From Cricetomys ansorgei (Eukaryota > Chordata > Mammalia > Rodentia > Nesomyidae): 64,000 bases of DNA. The translations under genes were made by a program, and so were the position numbers. A model generated the notes under the pieces. The model was not told the DNA's origin. It did no database searches and saw only the letters and a program-made list of their open reading frames with translations. The stretch lies in assembly GCA_026225945.1 (NCBI GenBank), contig JAMJFZ010000879.1:1614001-1678000 (forward strand), read 5' to 3'. The first letter of the stretch is position 1, and the number at the start of each line of letters is the position of its first letter. This document shows, piece after piece, positions 11,990-23,186 of the stretch.

Positions 11990-12325
11990 TGATCATGAAA
12001 TTTGATTTTTTCATTGAAATACTTGTTTATATCTTTTTATCATCTTTAATCTCTTTTACTATTTGCACACTTGTCTTGTTGGTTTATTTTGAATACTAAT
12101 CATTTGTCAGTAAAAGGTAACAGTTTTCTTCCAACTTATTGTCTTTTTAGTTTAATTATAGTATAATTACTGTTGCACGAATATTAAGTTTAATATATCT
12201 GAATGTATTAATCTCTCACCACATGAGTTCCACAGTTCCACTTCATCTTGATATAGAAAACCTTTAATACTCTGAGTTTATACAATTACCCTTAATTTGT
12301 CCTGAATAGTACAAAATTTAATTTT
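11990..12325 (-). mobile_element. Ancient L1 fragment (probable)
   Basis: T-rich sequence resembling antisense L1 ORF2 3' region, for example 'ttgaatactaatcatttgtc' and 'cttattgtctttttagttt'. It is interrupted on the right by an antisense B1. Divergence is high, so the call is tentative. Confidence 0.4.
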
Positions 12326-12454
12326 TTTCTTTTTTTTTTTTTTTTTCGAGACAGGGTTTCTCTGTTATAACTCTGGCTGTCCTGGAACTCAGAGATCTGC
12401 CTGCCTCTACCTCCCAAGTGCTGTGATTAAAGGTGTGTGACAGCACCACCTGGC
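12326..12454 (-). mobile_element. B1 SINE
   Basis: Antisense B1 with its poly-T (complement of the A-tail) at the left: 'cgagacagggtttctctgtt', 'ctggctgtcctggaactcag', 'gatctgcctgcctc', 'cccaagtgctgtgattaaag', 'cagcaccacctggcc'. One of the better-preserved B1 copies in the window. Confidence 0.93.
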
Positions 12455-14218
12455 CCAATATTTTAAATTTAAATTAAGCTGAATAAATATGGAAATTTCA
12501 TCCCAAGGTAACAGTGGCATCCTCCAGTAGAATCATCTGACCCCTCTTTCTAAGATCCACATTCACTAAAAGGAGAACAAATGAAACTCCACACAGCCAC
12601 TTCTGCATCACTACCAAATACCAGAAGAGCATGAGGGGACACATAGGCCCCTAGTACTACAGAGAATTTGGAGAAAACGCACAGAAGAGTACAAACCAGA
12701 CAGATAGGCAACTAAAGAGGACATTTGGCACTGACACACTCTGCCAAGGCGGTAGTCCTGGTCTCTGTGGACTTCTGAGCAGATTGTGAATTAGCCCTTT
12801 TACAGAGAACTCACAGTTGAGGCATCGAAGGAATCCTGCTTCCAAGTGCAGGAGTTTGGAGAACTGTAGGAAGGCGGTACTTCTAGGGTTCAGAGAGATA
12901 AGCAGTCTCTACATTTGAGTTATTCTTCAGAAGCAGCAGCCAGTGGTTAGAAAGTTAGCTTTTATAGAACAGGATGTGAAAAGAGAACCAGTGTAAACCT
13001 AGCCACACACAAGCTCTCACAATAAAGTAATATCCATTCATAGCAACAAATAGAAGAGGGAACCCTTGAGTTGAGAAGCCAGAAAGCCCGCCTTATTTAG
13101 CTCTAATCTCCCACTCCACAAAATACACCTTCCAATTAAAATGCTAAGAATAACTAACATCGTTAAAATATTTAAAAGCAAGCAAAACCACCCAAATCCC
13201 ATATGGTGATACTATAAGAAAATAGATGAAAGTCAAAGTTGTTTTGCAGATGAGAAAGATGCTGCCACAACATAAAAGAAAATTGAAATAAGAGTAAAAT
13301 ACAGAAATAGAAATTTAAACACTGAGGAAAACTGAGCAGTTATGAACTAGAAGGAGAACTCAGGAGCACCTTAAATAGCAAGAAAACACACAAGGGTCTC
13401 CGATAGAACTGAAAAGAGAGACTTCAAAGAATAGGAAACCCTCCAAGAAATGAAGGCAGCTCATTGGCTCACAGAGGTGAACAAAGAAAACTGTACAATG
13501 AAGTGACGTAACATACAACTGGAGGAGGCTGTGAAGCATCCACAGGAAGAAAAACACGGGAAAACTTATCGGTATGCAAGAAAAGCAAAGCAAAAGCATA
13601 AACACAAGTAAAACCCTGAGGAGGAAAAATAATATAATGAGAAAGAATTGCTATTTCAAATTATAATTTAAGAAAACGTTACCAAAATCAAGGAAGATTG
13701 ACTCTATGTACTAAATGGTCAGCTTGGGGATTTGTCCCAGCATAGTACTCAAACATCAGAGACAAGCTCCCTTGGGCTTCCCGATAAAAGCTCAACATCC
13801 CTTTTAAGGACATCAAAGCAGATTGGTGTGTGAGTTCTCAGCTAGAGGCATCATTTAACATCTGAAAACAATGTAGCAACATCTACAAATGTTCAGCCAA
13901 GAAGCAATATTCAGCTAAAATGTCCTGCAGGGATTCACATCAGGGAAAAAAAAATCTTGAACACGAAAGATCTGATAGACTATTATGTGTGGGGGCAGTT
14001 CTTGAGAGATCTTCTAGGAGGATAGTTAGGAAATTTTTTGGAGAACAATTGGTGTTGTACCCTGAGTAAAAGTCTAAAACAACTGTCAGATAGAGTTTAA
14101 ATACAATTGCCTACTATAATCTATGGGGCTACAGAGAGAAACTAATGAAAAAATGAGAATGAAAGAGAAAAGCCACAAAATAAAATTCCCCCTTGGTATT
14201 TATACATCTAACAAACTA
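12455..14218. other. A-rich stretch, origin unclear
   Basis: The sense strand is purine/A-rich, like the 5' half of a sense L1, but I could not match a specific L1 domain. No exon is seen. Antisense frames at 12657-12845 and 13360-13605 have no recognisable domain. Confidence 0.35.
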
Positions 14219-14446
14219 GAGCCGGGGAGAAGGCTCAGTCGGTAAGCCTTGGGATCTGAGCTCCATCTCCAGAACCCACATAGAAACAACAGCAGTGGAG
14301 ACACTCTCCCATCACTGGAGAGGTAGAGACAGGCAGATCCCCAGGGTTTGATGGCTAGTCAGCCTAGCTTTCTTGAGAGTACTTATTTCGAAATATGGTG
14401 GACAGCACTTTGAGTAACAGTAGCTGATATGGTCTGGCTTACAAAC

Positions 14447-14490
<44 letters not shown>

Positions 14491-14505
14491 CACACACACT
14501 CATAC
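14219..14505 (+). mobile_element. B4/RSINE1 SINE with CA tail
   Basis: Composite SINE. It has a tRNA-like head ('ggggagaaggctcagtcggtaag', diverged), a B1-like centre ('gaggtagagacaggcagatc', 'ccagggtttgatggctagtc', 'cagcctagc') and the RSINE1 3' part ('aaatatggtggacagca'), ending in (CA)n. The order and spacing fit RSINE1. Confidence 0.8.
14447..14503. repeat. (CA)n microsatellite
   Basis: About 18 uninterrupted CA units, then imperfect cactcacact units. It grew from the tail of the preceding RSINE1 and causes a cysteine/valine repeat in an artefact antisense frame. Confidence 0.95.
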
Positions 14506-15325
14506 TCTTCCCCCCTCCCTCTCTAAACCTGACAAGCTGAAGAGTAGAGCCTAAACCCATTTCAAAAGGCAAAGATCATAGTGTTTTTCTGTTATCAAAC
14601 TTCAATTGTGTTGGTTCAAATGGAATGCTAGGTGTCCAGAGAAAAGGGAAACAGAATAACTACAGGAGCCAGCGTTTGTGCTGCTCTTAGGAAAGGAGTA
14701 AATATCACATGAACAAATATTGAGCTAAGGGTAGATGTAACTGTAAAAATAGCTACAAAATTAAGCTCATAAAATTATACATTAATAGGACATATTCTAG
14801 GAAAATGTTCTAGATGTTGAAAGATTTAGGGATGATTTTGTTGTTAATAATGATTGATTAGAGGCGATCACATTACCACTTTTTGAAATGACTTTATGTA
14901 TTTTGCAGGATAATGTAGTATTTACAGGAAAATGGTTACAAAATTAAAATTTCCTGGTGTAATAGGGAAGTAAATATAAAAATAAAGAAGCCAAGTTTGC
15001 AAATGTCAGTATAATCTCATTGTTTTAAATATGTAGGTTACCTAGCTCTGTACACTAATAAGGCCTGGAGAGATGACCTCTCAAAAACAAAGAGTACCTA
15101 CTGTCAGTGCCCAGAGTTCGGCATGCAAATACCTTTCTGTAGTAATAAGAGAGTATGACTTTGTGAAAATTGATTTTTGGTTAAGGCCAAGAAGTATGGA
15201 GGGGCATCACTTTAAATCACAAAGCAAGAAGGAATTTCAAGAGCAGTAGGTTTTTTTTTTTTCCCATCAAAGAGACTCAAAGGCCATTTTGAAGGGGTTC
15301 AGTAAGCATATTAAAAAGAATATGG
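14506..15325. other. Stretch without supported gene
   Basis: AT-rich; no repeat or exon recognised. Confidence 0.45.
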
Positions 15326-15550
15326 GTGTGTTGGAGAGACAGCTCATTGGTTAAGAGCACTTGCTGCTTTTGCAGATGATCTAGGTCTGGTTCTGACTTT
15401 GTGGATCACAAGTGAAGGTAACTTCAGGTCCAGAGGCCCCAACAACTTCCTCTGGACTCTGCAGGTACTGTGCTCTCACACAGTGCACATACACACATGC
15501 AGGCAAACATTGGTGCACATACAACAAAAATAGATACATCTTTAAAAAAG
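15326..15550 (+). mobile_element. B2/B3 SINE
   Basis: Sense copy starting at the tRNA-like head 'ggagagacagctcattggtt', 'aagagcacttgctgc', then 'ccagaggccccaacaacttcc' and CA-rich sequence 'cacatacacacatgcaggca'. A sense frame running across it is an artefact. Confidence 0.88.
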
Positions 15551-15648
15551 AATATAGAAAAATATCAGGTATATGGAAATCTGGCAGTTTAAAAGACTAT
15601 TCAGAACAAAAAAAAAAAGGCTTCAAAACAATAAAACACAAATTAGTT

Positions 15649-15800
15649 GTCAGGTGTGGTGGTACATGCCTTTAATCCCAGCATTCAGGAGGCAAAGCAG
15701 GTAGATCTTTGTGAGTTTGAGGACAGCTTGGTCTACATAATGAGTTCCAGGCCAGCCAGAACTACATAGTGAGACTCTGTCTTAGTAAAAAACAACAAAC
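15649..15800 (+). mobile_element. B1 SINE
   Basis: Sense B1: 'tttaatcccagcattcagga', 'ttgaggacagcttggtctac', 'gagttccaggccagccaga', 'gagactctgtctta', then A-rich tail. Confidence 0.93.
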
Positions 15801-15923
15801 AAAACACACCTACAAATTAGTAAAATTGACTTATTATTTTATTATTATTATTATTGCTATTAGAGATTGCTACTACACCAATTCTTTTAAAAATTTATTT
15901 TTAATATTTAACTATCGTTGGTT

Positions 15924-16048
15924 CTTTGAAGTCAGGATCTCATATAGCCTAGTCTTTCATCAAACTTGCTATGAATCTGCCTGAATCTGAGCCTTCCCTC
16001 TTTTACTTGCTATGTGCTTGGATTGCAGTTGCGCATCACCATGCTCTG
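15924..16048 (-). mobile_element. Highly diverged B1
   Basis: Antisense B1-like monomer: 'gtcaggatctcatatagcct', 'cttgctatgaatctgcctg', 'gcttggattgcagttgcgca', 'tcaccatgctctg'. More diverged than the other B1 copies, so probably an early insertion. Confidence 0.6.
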
Positions 16049-16069
16049 ATTAAGTTATTAAGTTTAGGC

Positions 16070-16467
16070 GACGGTTAAATTTATAGACAATTTATCTGGA
16101 CCACAGCGTGCAGATATTTTGCTCACACGTCATTCTGTATGTTTCTATCATGCTATTTTGGATGAGATTAATATTTTACACTTGGTGATCTTTGGATAAG
16201 GTGGTTGTCTTCCGTGATGTGGGTGAGCTTTATCCGACTAGGTTAAGGCCTTACAAAATTAGAGATGAACATACCCGACAAAAGTAGGAATCCTGCCAGT
16301 AGACTCAGTTTGGGCTCAGACTGCAACTCTTCCTGAGTCTCCTGCCTACTAACCTCATTTGGACTCATCAAACTACACAATTGTTTGAGTTAATTTTTTA
16401 AAAATTCTTTTTCTGTGTTTATGTGTGTGTTACCAGTCTTGTTCCTCTGGGAAACCTTGACAAACAA
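16070..16467 (+). mobile_element. MLT2 LTR (ERVL class)
   Basis: About 400 bp following the MLT2 consensus in order: 'tttggatgagattaatattt', 'gataaggtggttgtcttcc', 'gatgtgggtgagctttatcc', 'aaggccttacaaaattag', 'gaatcctgccagtagactc', 'gactgcaactcttcctgag', 'gttcctctgggaaaccttga'. A solitary LTR of a pan-mammalian ERVL element, older than the rodent repeats nearby. Confidence 0.82.
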
Positions 16468-17399
16468 AATATATAAGTGGTAATTATAGTATTTTCAACT
16501 AATGTGTTTGAGGCTTTTAGAAATTAAACCTAAAGTTTTGAGACATTAGCTATTAATAAAAATGTATATATGCTAATATAAGTGTTCACTTTGATAAATT
16601 AAATATTTAATAAATACCAAAAACTTTAGGTAAAATCAAATAACTATTTCTACTAAAGTTGGAAATGTAGAAGTCCATAGCAAAATGTATTTATTTGAAC
16701 ACATATTTGAAATTCTAATAATAAAGAGCAAGTGGCAAGGTATGAAAAATTCTTGCTGCATTAATGGCAGGACATAGATCAATATCATTATGATAAATAG
16801 GTCTTTTAGACACATAAAAAAAGTGGAATGCTGAAGAACTGACAACAGAAAAATTTGAATTTTCATAGGTTTATTAGTCATCTATTCTTTAGACATTTAT
16901 ACCTTATGTTGTTTTGATCAAATAATTAAAACTTGAAATATGAGGCCTATTAAAATTTATCATGAGTAACACCATTTTCATGCATCCTGTGTAGGCACCT
17001 AAGCTGGCAGGAACTTTTTGGATGGTAATTGCCCAATATGTAGAGTATAGCAAAAGTCTGAAAAAGTTTATTTCAATCTTAGCAATTTTATTCAGGAAAC
17101 CTAAGAAGAAAGTCATTAGCGTGTAGAAATATCTGTTGATTGCTTTGTCTTACTTTCTTCAATAATAGCAAAACTCTGGATTCTAAGCAATTACTGATAG
17201 TACAAGGATAGTAATTAATTTGTTTATAAAAATATTTCAAGTACGTTGAAGATGTATATATTAGATAATGTTTTACATAAAGTGTAGTACACATGCATTA
17301 CATATGTGTGTGATCACACACATTGGATATGTTCTCATTGAGTTCTTGTGTGTTTTTGTAGGATTATGTGCGGTGAGAGCCGTGTGTGGTTTATGCGTG
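16468..17399. other. AT-rich stretch without supported gene
   Basis: Low-GC sequence. Short frames on the minus strand have no recognisable domain. Nothing else seen. Confidence 0.45.
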
Positions 17400-17572
17400 T
17401 CTGCGGAATATGCATGACTGCATGGTAAATGTGGAGGCCAGAGGTTGATGCCAGGTGCCTTTCTGCATTGCTTTTCCATCTTCTTTTTTGGGCACTGAAC
17501 TTGGAACCTGCTGACTGGCTAGACTGGTGGGCAAGCATCCTCCCTCTCCTTCCCACCCCCACTTCCCAGAAA
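17400..17572 (-). mobile_element. RSINE1/B4 SINE
   Basis: Antisense RSINE1: 'gtggaggccagaggttgatg', 'ccaggtgcctttctgcattg', 'cttttccatcttctttttt', 'gaacttggaacctgctgact', 'ggctagactggtgggcaagc', 'atcctcc'. It ends before the tRNA-like head. Confidence 0.8.
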
Positions 17573-17629
17573 TAGTGATAGTATGCTCAGCTTTTACATG
17601 GGTGCTCCTTTTCTTTTTACTTTCTTAAC

Positions 17630-18630
17630 ATTTTAGCTTTCTGGGATACCATACAACTGGGATCATGCAAGACGCTGGCTTTTTCTAAAGTGTTTCCTTC
17701 ACTGTAGTGTCCTCTGTTTCTTTCCCTTGCTCAATATTTTTTAGTATTAAATGATACTCCATTATATTATGGACCACATTTTACCTAACCACTTACTGAT
17801 AACCATCTTGTTTTTTGTTTTGTTTTGTTTCTCTGGATTTGAGGATGTTTGAATGAAGTTGCTAGAAACATCTGTATATAAATTTTCAGTTTACCAAGTC
17901 AGTATTGAGCAGCACGTTGCTGGATTGCAGACCAGGAGTATCCTTGCCCTGTAAGAAAATGACAAATTGTCTTGTAAAATATTTTCAGCTTTAGTTTAAA
18001 ATATTCTTGAGATTTATCCTTTGAACTATGTGTCATTTGCTCTCCATTTATTTGGGACTTATCCTTTTACTTTTTTTTATTAATTTCTGGACATTTTGGT
18101 CTGAGAACTGACATTTTTATATGCCTAGGACAAATGTCCATTCAGCTATTGCTGGATGAAGTCTGTAGATACCAGTTATATACTATTATTTTGTGTTGTA
18201 ATGTCCAGACATGTCATGATATACTCATTTTATTTATTTGTTTGCCAATTTTATCTGTTTATTTCTGAAAAAGTTTTTGAAACTTTGACTAGAATGGTGG
18301 ATTATTTCAATGTTTATTATGATGCTGTTTTGAGGTGTTCACTTTTAGAATTCTTATCATGTCATCTTGGAGAACTTATATAATTATATAATGTCTCTTT
18401 TTTTTTGCTTGATTTTCTTTACATATGAAGTTTATTTTGTTAGAAGGTCTATTTTACAACATCCATTTATTTTGAATTTATATTATTCTTAATGTTTAAG
18501 ATTGAATCATTGTAGATTATATTTGGGCTTAGTATTGATTTTGATCTGTCTTGATAGTCTCTGTCTTATAATTTATATAGTGTAGACCATTGATTTTCAA
18601 GGGGATTATGCAGGTGGATTGATATTTCCC
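17630..18630 (-). mobile_element. Ancient L1 ORF2 fragments
   Basis: Antisense L1. The left part (17640-17980) reads as the ORF2 C-terminal region ('ggatcatgcaagacgctggc', 'actccattatattatggacc'). The right part (18060-18630) resembles antisense endonuclease-region sequence ('ctattatt', 'ataatgtctcttttt', 'gttagaaggtctattt'). The missing middle implies an internal deletion or two insertions. All frames are broken. Confidence 0.65.
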
Positions 18631-18662
18631 ACACTTGTTATTTTTATACATTACCTTTTAAA

Positions 18663-18772
18663 ATAAATGTATTTATTTTTTATGTGCACTAGTGCTTTGC
18701 ATGCCCGGATATCTGTATACTACATGTGTGCCTGTTGCCAGCAGAGACCAGAAGAAGGCACTGGTTCTGTGG
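18663..18772 (-). mobile_element. B3-type SINE fragment
   Basis: Antisense 3' part: 'atgtgcactagtgctttgca', 'gcccggatatctg', 'catgtgtgcctgttgcc', 'gaccagaagaaggcactgg'. It is cut at 18772, where an MT LTR starts. Confidence 0.75.
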
Positions 18773-18920
18773 TGGTTTGAATGAGCATGGCCCTTATAGA
18801 CTCTTATGTTTGAATACTTGATACTCAGTTTGTGGAACTCCTTGGGAAGGATTAAGAGATGTGGCTTTATTGAGGAAGAGGTGTGTCCTTGGGGGGTGGG
18901 CTTTGCGATTTCAAAAGACT
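18773..18920 (+). mobile_element. MT-type MaLR LTR, 3'-truncated
   Basis: Begins with the MT signature 'tggtggtttgaatgagcatg', then 'ggaactccttgggaaggatt', 'aagaggtgtgtccttggg' and 'gggctttgcgatttcaaaag'. It stops abruptly at the L1 junction near 18920. Confidence 0.85.
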
Positions 18921-18976
18921 CATGCATAAAAATGAAACTGGATCCATATCTCTCATCCTACACAAAATAATCAAAC
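18921..18976 (+). mobile_element. Short L1 ORF2 piece, left arm of inverted repeat
   Basis: Sense copy of a conserved ORF2 C-terminal segment ('aaaatgaaactggatccat'; in frame MKLDPY, then a Tyr-Thr-Lys-type motif). The same segment appears in antisense at about 19284-19332, 300 bp downstream, with only a few mismatches over about 45 bp. Confidence 0.75.
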
Positions 18977-19650
18977 TTTTTTTTTTTTGCAGATTTTTAT
19001 ACAATCTTTGTACAAATTCCCTGTCTGACGTGGAGTTGGCAAATAAAGATTTTTCTCCCATTATGCACACTATCTCCCCACTCTAGTGATTGTTTTCCTT
19101 CCGTACAAGTGTCCTTATTAATTCTTTAGGGGATCATGTCTTGTAGTATTGGAGCCCTTTATGGAAAGCCTTTACCTATGACTGTTTCTTGAAGTGCTTT
19201 ATTGATTTTTTACCTCTAACCATTTTAAAGTTTCAGGCATTACATTAAGGATTTTAATCTGCTTTGGATTGATTTTTTTTTTTTTTTTTGTGTAGGATGA
19301 GCTATATGGATCCAGTTTCATTTTTATGAATGTGGAGGTCCAGGTTTCCCAATGCAGTTTCTCAACGAGGTTGTTGGTTTTTGTCCCAATGTATGTTTTT
19401 GACACTTTTGTTGAAAACTAGATAGCTGTCACCAGTATTGGTTTATTTCTGGAGATTCTATCATATTCCATTTGTCTTTGTTTTTATACTACTCTTAGGC
19501 TATTTTTGCTACTCTGGCTATGTAGTATAATTTCAGAATGGGGAATGCACTGCCTTTCCAGCTTTGCTTTCTTACGAGGGTAACTTTAGTTATTTAGAGT
19601 CTTTATTGCTTTCGTGTAAATTTTAGGATTGTTTTTTCTAAACCAGCAAG
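18977..19650 (-). mobile_element. L1 ORF2 3' region
   Basis: Antisense L1 C-terminal ORF2: 'aagatttttctcccattatg', 'cactctagtgattgtttt', 'gtttcaggcattacattaag', 'atggatccagtttcattttt', 'gaggtccaggtttcccaatg', then 'ctctggctatgtagtataat'. The minus frame 19199-19405 still reads MKLDPYSSSYTK and ETLKWLEV, typical ORF2 C-terminal motifs. Other frames are broken. Confidence 0.8.
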
Positions 19651-19654
19651 TCTT

Positions 19655-19810
19655 AGCAAGCAGAAAAAGTTCAAAATAGTTTCTTGAGCTTTGTCAGATC
19701 ATAATGGAATAAAAATAATCAGTAAGAGAAACCATAGAAACTACATACACACGACTTTAAAAAAATGTGGATTGCTGAAAAAATTAGTCATGAAATTTAT
19801 AACTCGTAGA
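19655..19810 (+). mobile_element. Possible L1 ORF2 fragment
   Basis: Sense sequence whose translation includes SDHNGIKI, close to the SDHN motif of the L1 endonuclease C-terminus, followed by diverged A-rich sequence. Orientation is opposite to the adjacent L1. Confidence 0.4.
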
Positions 19811-20865
19811 ACCAGAGGAGAATTTGCCTTAAACTTTTGTTGAATGTATTTTATTACGATTTGTCCTCTATTTCAGCATACTATTTATGCCTTTTCATTG
19901 AAGAAACAAATTCTCAAGAACAAAGAATATTATAATTAAATTAATTTTAAAAACTGGAATGTTGTAAAAAAATTCGAAAAAAAAAAAAACCCTCGAAAAT
20001 CCATTCGTAACTGGTACTCCCATTCAAACAGCACTACTCCTTTTCGCAGGTAGTTGAGACAATTCATAAATAGTGCCAATTCTTTCCTCCTGTCCCGTAT
20101 GCAGATGCTTTATTTCTTTCAGATGCATAAGCAAATATGTGTTCGCAGTATGGCACACACTTGAGCATACCTGCCCACAGGCCTTGCTGCTGTTATCATT
20201 TTGAACGAAATATTGTCTGTTAGTTCAATTAGTGTTGGGCAAAAAGTTCCTTCCTTGTGTTCTGTGGACCCCGCTGCTGTTCTATAACCTCTTCCTTCAG
20301 TGTGGAATATCTTTCACAGATTTTTTGCAAGGCAGATATTCTCCTAACCAATTACATCACCTTTGTTTGTATGGGAGTGTGATACTTTGTCTTCCCTCTG
20401 GGTTACTTCACAGAATTCTGGGAGGTGGTTTTGCTGTTGGTGGGGTGAATGTTTTGGTTTTCTCCTGCATTTTTTTTTTTTTTCTTCTGTGCTGTTGGAC
20501 ACGATCCTCATTCTTGTTTCTCTATGGGGAAGATATTATCGTCCTCTATGGATTTCTAGCATTATTCCTCTCTTCTTGTTAAGATTTCTTCGTGTTTAAA
20601 ATGATGTAATAGTGTATGAGAGAAGAATAAATTAGAAGAAGAAAAATAAAGTGATATAATAGCATTTTCATCATGCATGTTTTCTGAGCTTCTCAGATCC
20701 GTGCTTTGGCACATGCCATTAACTTGGGGTAGATTCTCTGCCATTGTTTCAAATCTCTTTATTACTTTCTTCTTATATACACAATGTATACAAAATGCGA
20801 TATGCAAATTCCTATGTAGGAGGTTTTAGAAGCCCTAATGTTCTTTTATTTTACTTTTTTACATG
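19811..20865. other. Stretch without supported gene
   Basis: AT-rich with T-runs. The 116-codon sense frame at 20232-20582 is hydrophobic and T-rich without a recognisable domain; I treat it as chance. Confidence 0.4.
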
Positions 20866-21035
20866 TATTTCGTGTGTGTGTGTGTATCTGTGTGTGTATG
20901 TGTGTGTGACACTCACCGTGGTGCACATGTGGAGGTCAGCGGACTGATTTTTCTTTTTTCTATTATGTGGTTCTTGGGGATCAGGCTGGTGACTAGCCTC
21001 TTTGCTCACTGAGACACCTCGATATCTCTTCTTTC
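20866..21035 (-). mobile_element. B3 SINE with TG tail
   Basis: Antisense B3: a (TG)n-like tail (20870-20910), then 'gtggtgcacatgtggaggtc', 'tcttggggatcaggctggtg', 'cactgagacacctcgat'. Diverged. Confidence 0.7.
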
Positions 21036-21117
21036 CTTCGGAATAAAGCCGGGTTTGCCAATTTCTTTCATGCTAAGATTCCACTTATTTTTAAGCGGAA
21101 TGTTTCACACAGATTTT

Positions 21118-21330
21118 TAAGAGTATTTTATGTGTGTAAGTATTTTGCTTGCATCTATATATGTGCACCATGTCTGTGCCTGATGTTCATAGAAGCCAAA
21201 GGAGGGCATTGGATCCCTGGAACTGGAGTTATAGACAATTGTGAGACCCCCGTGTGGGTGCTAGGAATTGAACCTGGGTACTCCAGAAGAACAAACAGTG
21301 CTCTTAACTGCTGGGCCATCTCTCCAGCTT
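21118..21330 (-). mobile_element. B3/B2 SINE
   Basis: Nearly complete antisense copy: 'tttgcttgcatctatatatg', 'aagccaaaggagggcattgg', 'atccctggaactggagttat', 'gtgctaggaattgaacctgg', 'cttaactgctgggccatctc', 'tccag'. Confidence 0.92.
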
Positions 21331-21489
21331 TTTGTTGCAATTTGCACAATTTTTCAGTTAAAGAGAATTTTCTGGCCATAAAGCATGACAAGAAGCAAGG
21401 CGCATGCACCAGCTCCTCTGTATTTATTCGTATTGACAACGCCTTCCCCGATTGCACTCTGTTTGGCAAAGAACAGTTGGAGCTCTGCA

Positions 21490-22045
21490 GCTTCTTCTCA
21501 CAATAGGTGGTCTTGGCAGCTGTGCACTGACAGAAGATGATGATGTATGCAGACAACTGGTCAGAGTGCAGAGAAAAAGAGACTGTGTGGGGCTCAGCTC
21601 CGAATGGGACATTTCTCCCACCACCATCTCTAAAGCTCAGGGATCATTGTGAAAGAGCAGGAAAATTCTAAGAGCTTTAGGTCAAGCATGTCTGTAATAA
21701 AACATGATTTATTGGACATAACAGGGCTATTAAACATGACCTCAGAGCATCTGTGACTAAATGCATGAGACCTGTGGAAGATCAAGCAAGATAAACTCCC
21801 AGCATGGACTGGGGAGGGTCTCACAGAGTCACACCTCATGCTTCAGTAGCTAGATTGCCCTATACACTTGTACTTACAGGCAACATTAAGTAGACTCTGG
21901 GTTTTAAAAAGAGAGAGAGAAAACACCTGAAGTTGACAGTGAAAATTGATGGCGGTGGAGATTGGAGAGGAGTGGGGGTGGGTTTTATTAAAAACAAATT
22001 TAATTTTCTCAAGAAAATTAAGAAAAACTAAATGTTATGATAAAA
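21490..22045 (+). mobile_element. L1 (Lx-type) 3'UTR tail
   Basis: Sense Lx 3'UTR: 'gactgtgtggggctcagctc', 'aaatg'-like 'gaatgggacatttctcccac', 'gctcagggatcattgtgaaa', 'ttggacataacagggc', 'aaactcccagcatggactgg', ending 'ggagtgggggtgggtttta' and 'ttttctcaagaaaattaaga'. Same family as the copies at 1.6 kb and 59.6 kb. Confidence 0.8.
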
Positions 22046-22133
22046 AGTTCTGATACTCCCCCCATAACACTAAGGTATAATTATTTTCAGCTTTATGAGT
22101 TTAATAGGTGAAAATGTTGCTCTGTACTTAAAA

Positions 22134-22150
22134 ATCTCTCTCTCTCTCTA

Positions 22151-22192
<42 letters not shown>

Positions 22193-22209
22193 TGTCTGTC
22201 TGTCTGTGT
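22134..22209. repeat. Compound (TC)n(TG)n(TCTG)n microsatellite
   Basis: Short TC run, about 18 TG units, then tctg units. Likely hypervariable in length. Confidence 0.95.
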
Positions 22210-22930
22210 ATTTCCTGATTACTCTGAAGGCCAAGAAAATCTGTTTCATGGTTCTTGTCCATGTGCATTTGTCTTCTGTGATTTCTCTCATTGCTAACTT
22301 GTAAGCATGTTGTATGTTACAGACACGAACATTTTATATATTTTTCATGTATTATATTGCATGTGTTTTAATTCTTTCTGTCTTACTTTCTTGAGCTTCA
22401 TTATTTGCTTTAATATTTTCTTCCCTTTAAGAATCAAACAAATATTCTCAAGATTTTTCTAGATAATAAAATTTATTTTAAAAATAGGTGGCTAGTTATT
22501 GCTATTGGCTCAAGCATGTAAGACCCAATATCTGTTTGATATTTACTTCTTCAGAATGTCTTTGGAACATCCTGTCTAATCTGAAAAATACTGTGTACCA
22601 TGTATTCACGAAAAGCAATGAGGAATTTATTCAGTCTTTATCATTCTTGTATTTTATTGATACATAATAGAATAAGAAGTGAGGGTGTGTGTGTTCTCTT
22701 CTTTTAATCAACACACGTTTAGTGAGGACCTCTTCTATGCTGTGCACTGAAATGAGACTTGAATATGTAAATAAAGTCAATAAACCAAATATCAAATAGG
22801 AAAGGTTTTTACTAAAAATTAAAAGTAGAGATTTGTTAAAATTACTCATTTCTGTTTCAGATTGTCCCTATGGGAAATAAGACTAATATTATGGGATTAA
22901 AAGCATACTGTTTTTAAATTAAACAAAAAA
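22210..22930. other. AT-rich stretch without supported gene
   Basis: No repeat or exon recognised. Confidence 0.45.
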
Positions 22931-23118
22931 TGTTTTAGATTTATTTTAAGTAAACACGTGTGGACCTGAGTGTGTATGTACATGCTCTGTGCACATGCAG
23001 GTTCCTGTGAAGACCAGAAGAGGGCATAGATTCCCCTGCATGTAGGTACTGGGAACTGAACCCAGGCCCTCTGAAGCAGCAGCAAGTGCTCTTAACTGCT
23101 GAGTTCTCTCTCCAGCCC
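22931..23118 (-). mobile_element. B3 SINE
   Basis: Antisense: 'ttagatttattttaagtaaa', 'gaccagaagagggcatagat', 'actgggaactgaacccaggc', 'gctcttaactgctgagttct', 'ctctccag'. Confidence 0.9.
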
Positions 23119-23186
23119 ACGTAGTTTTTTTACCATTTCCGTTGAGACTGTCTTTCTAGAGTCTCTTTTTCATCACAAATATATAT

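Noticed and set aside
20232..20582. 116-codon hydrophobic sense frame resembling a membrane protein
   Set aside because: The hydrophobicity comes from T-rich DNA; no family signature, no splice or promoter context.
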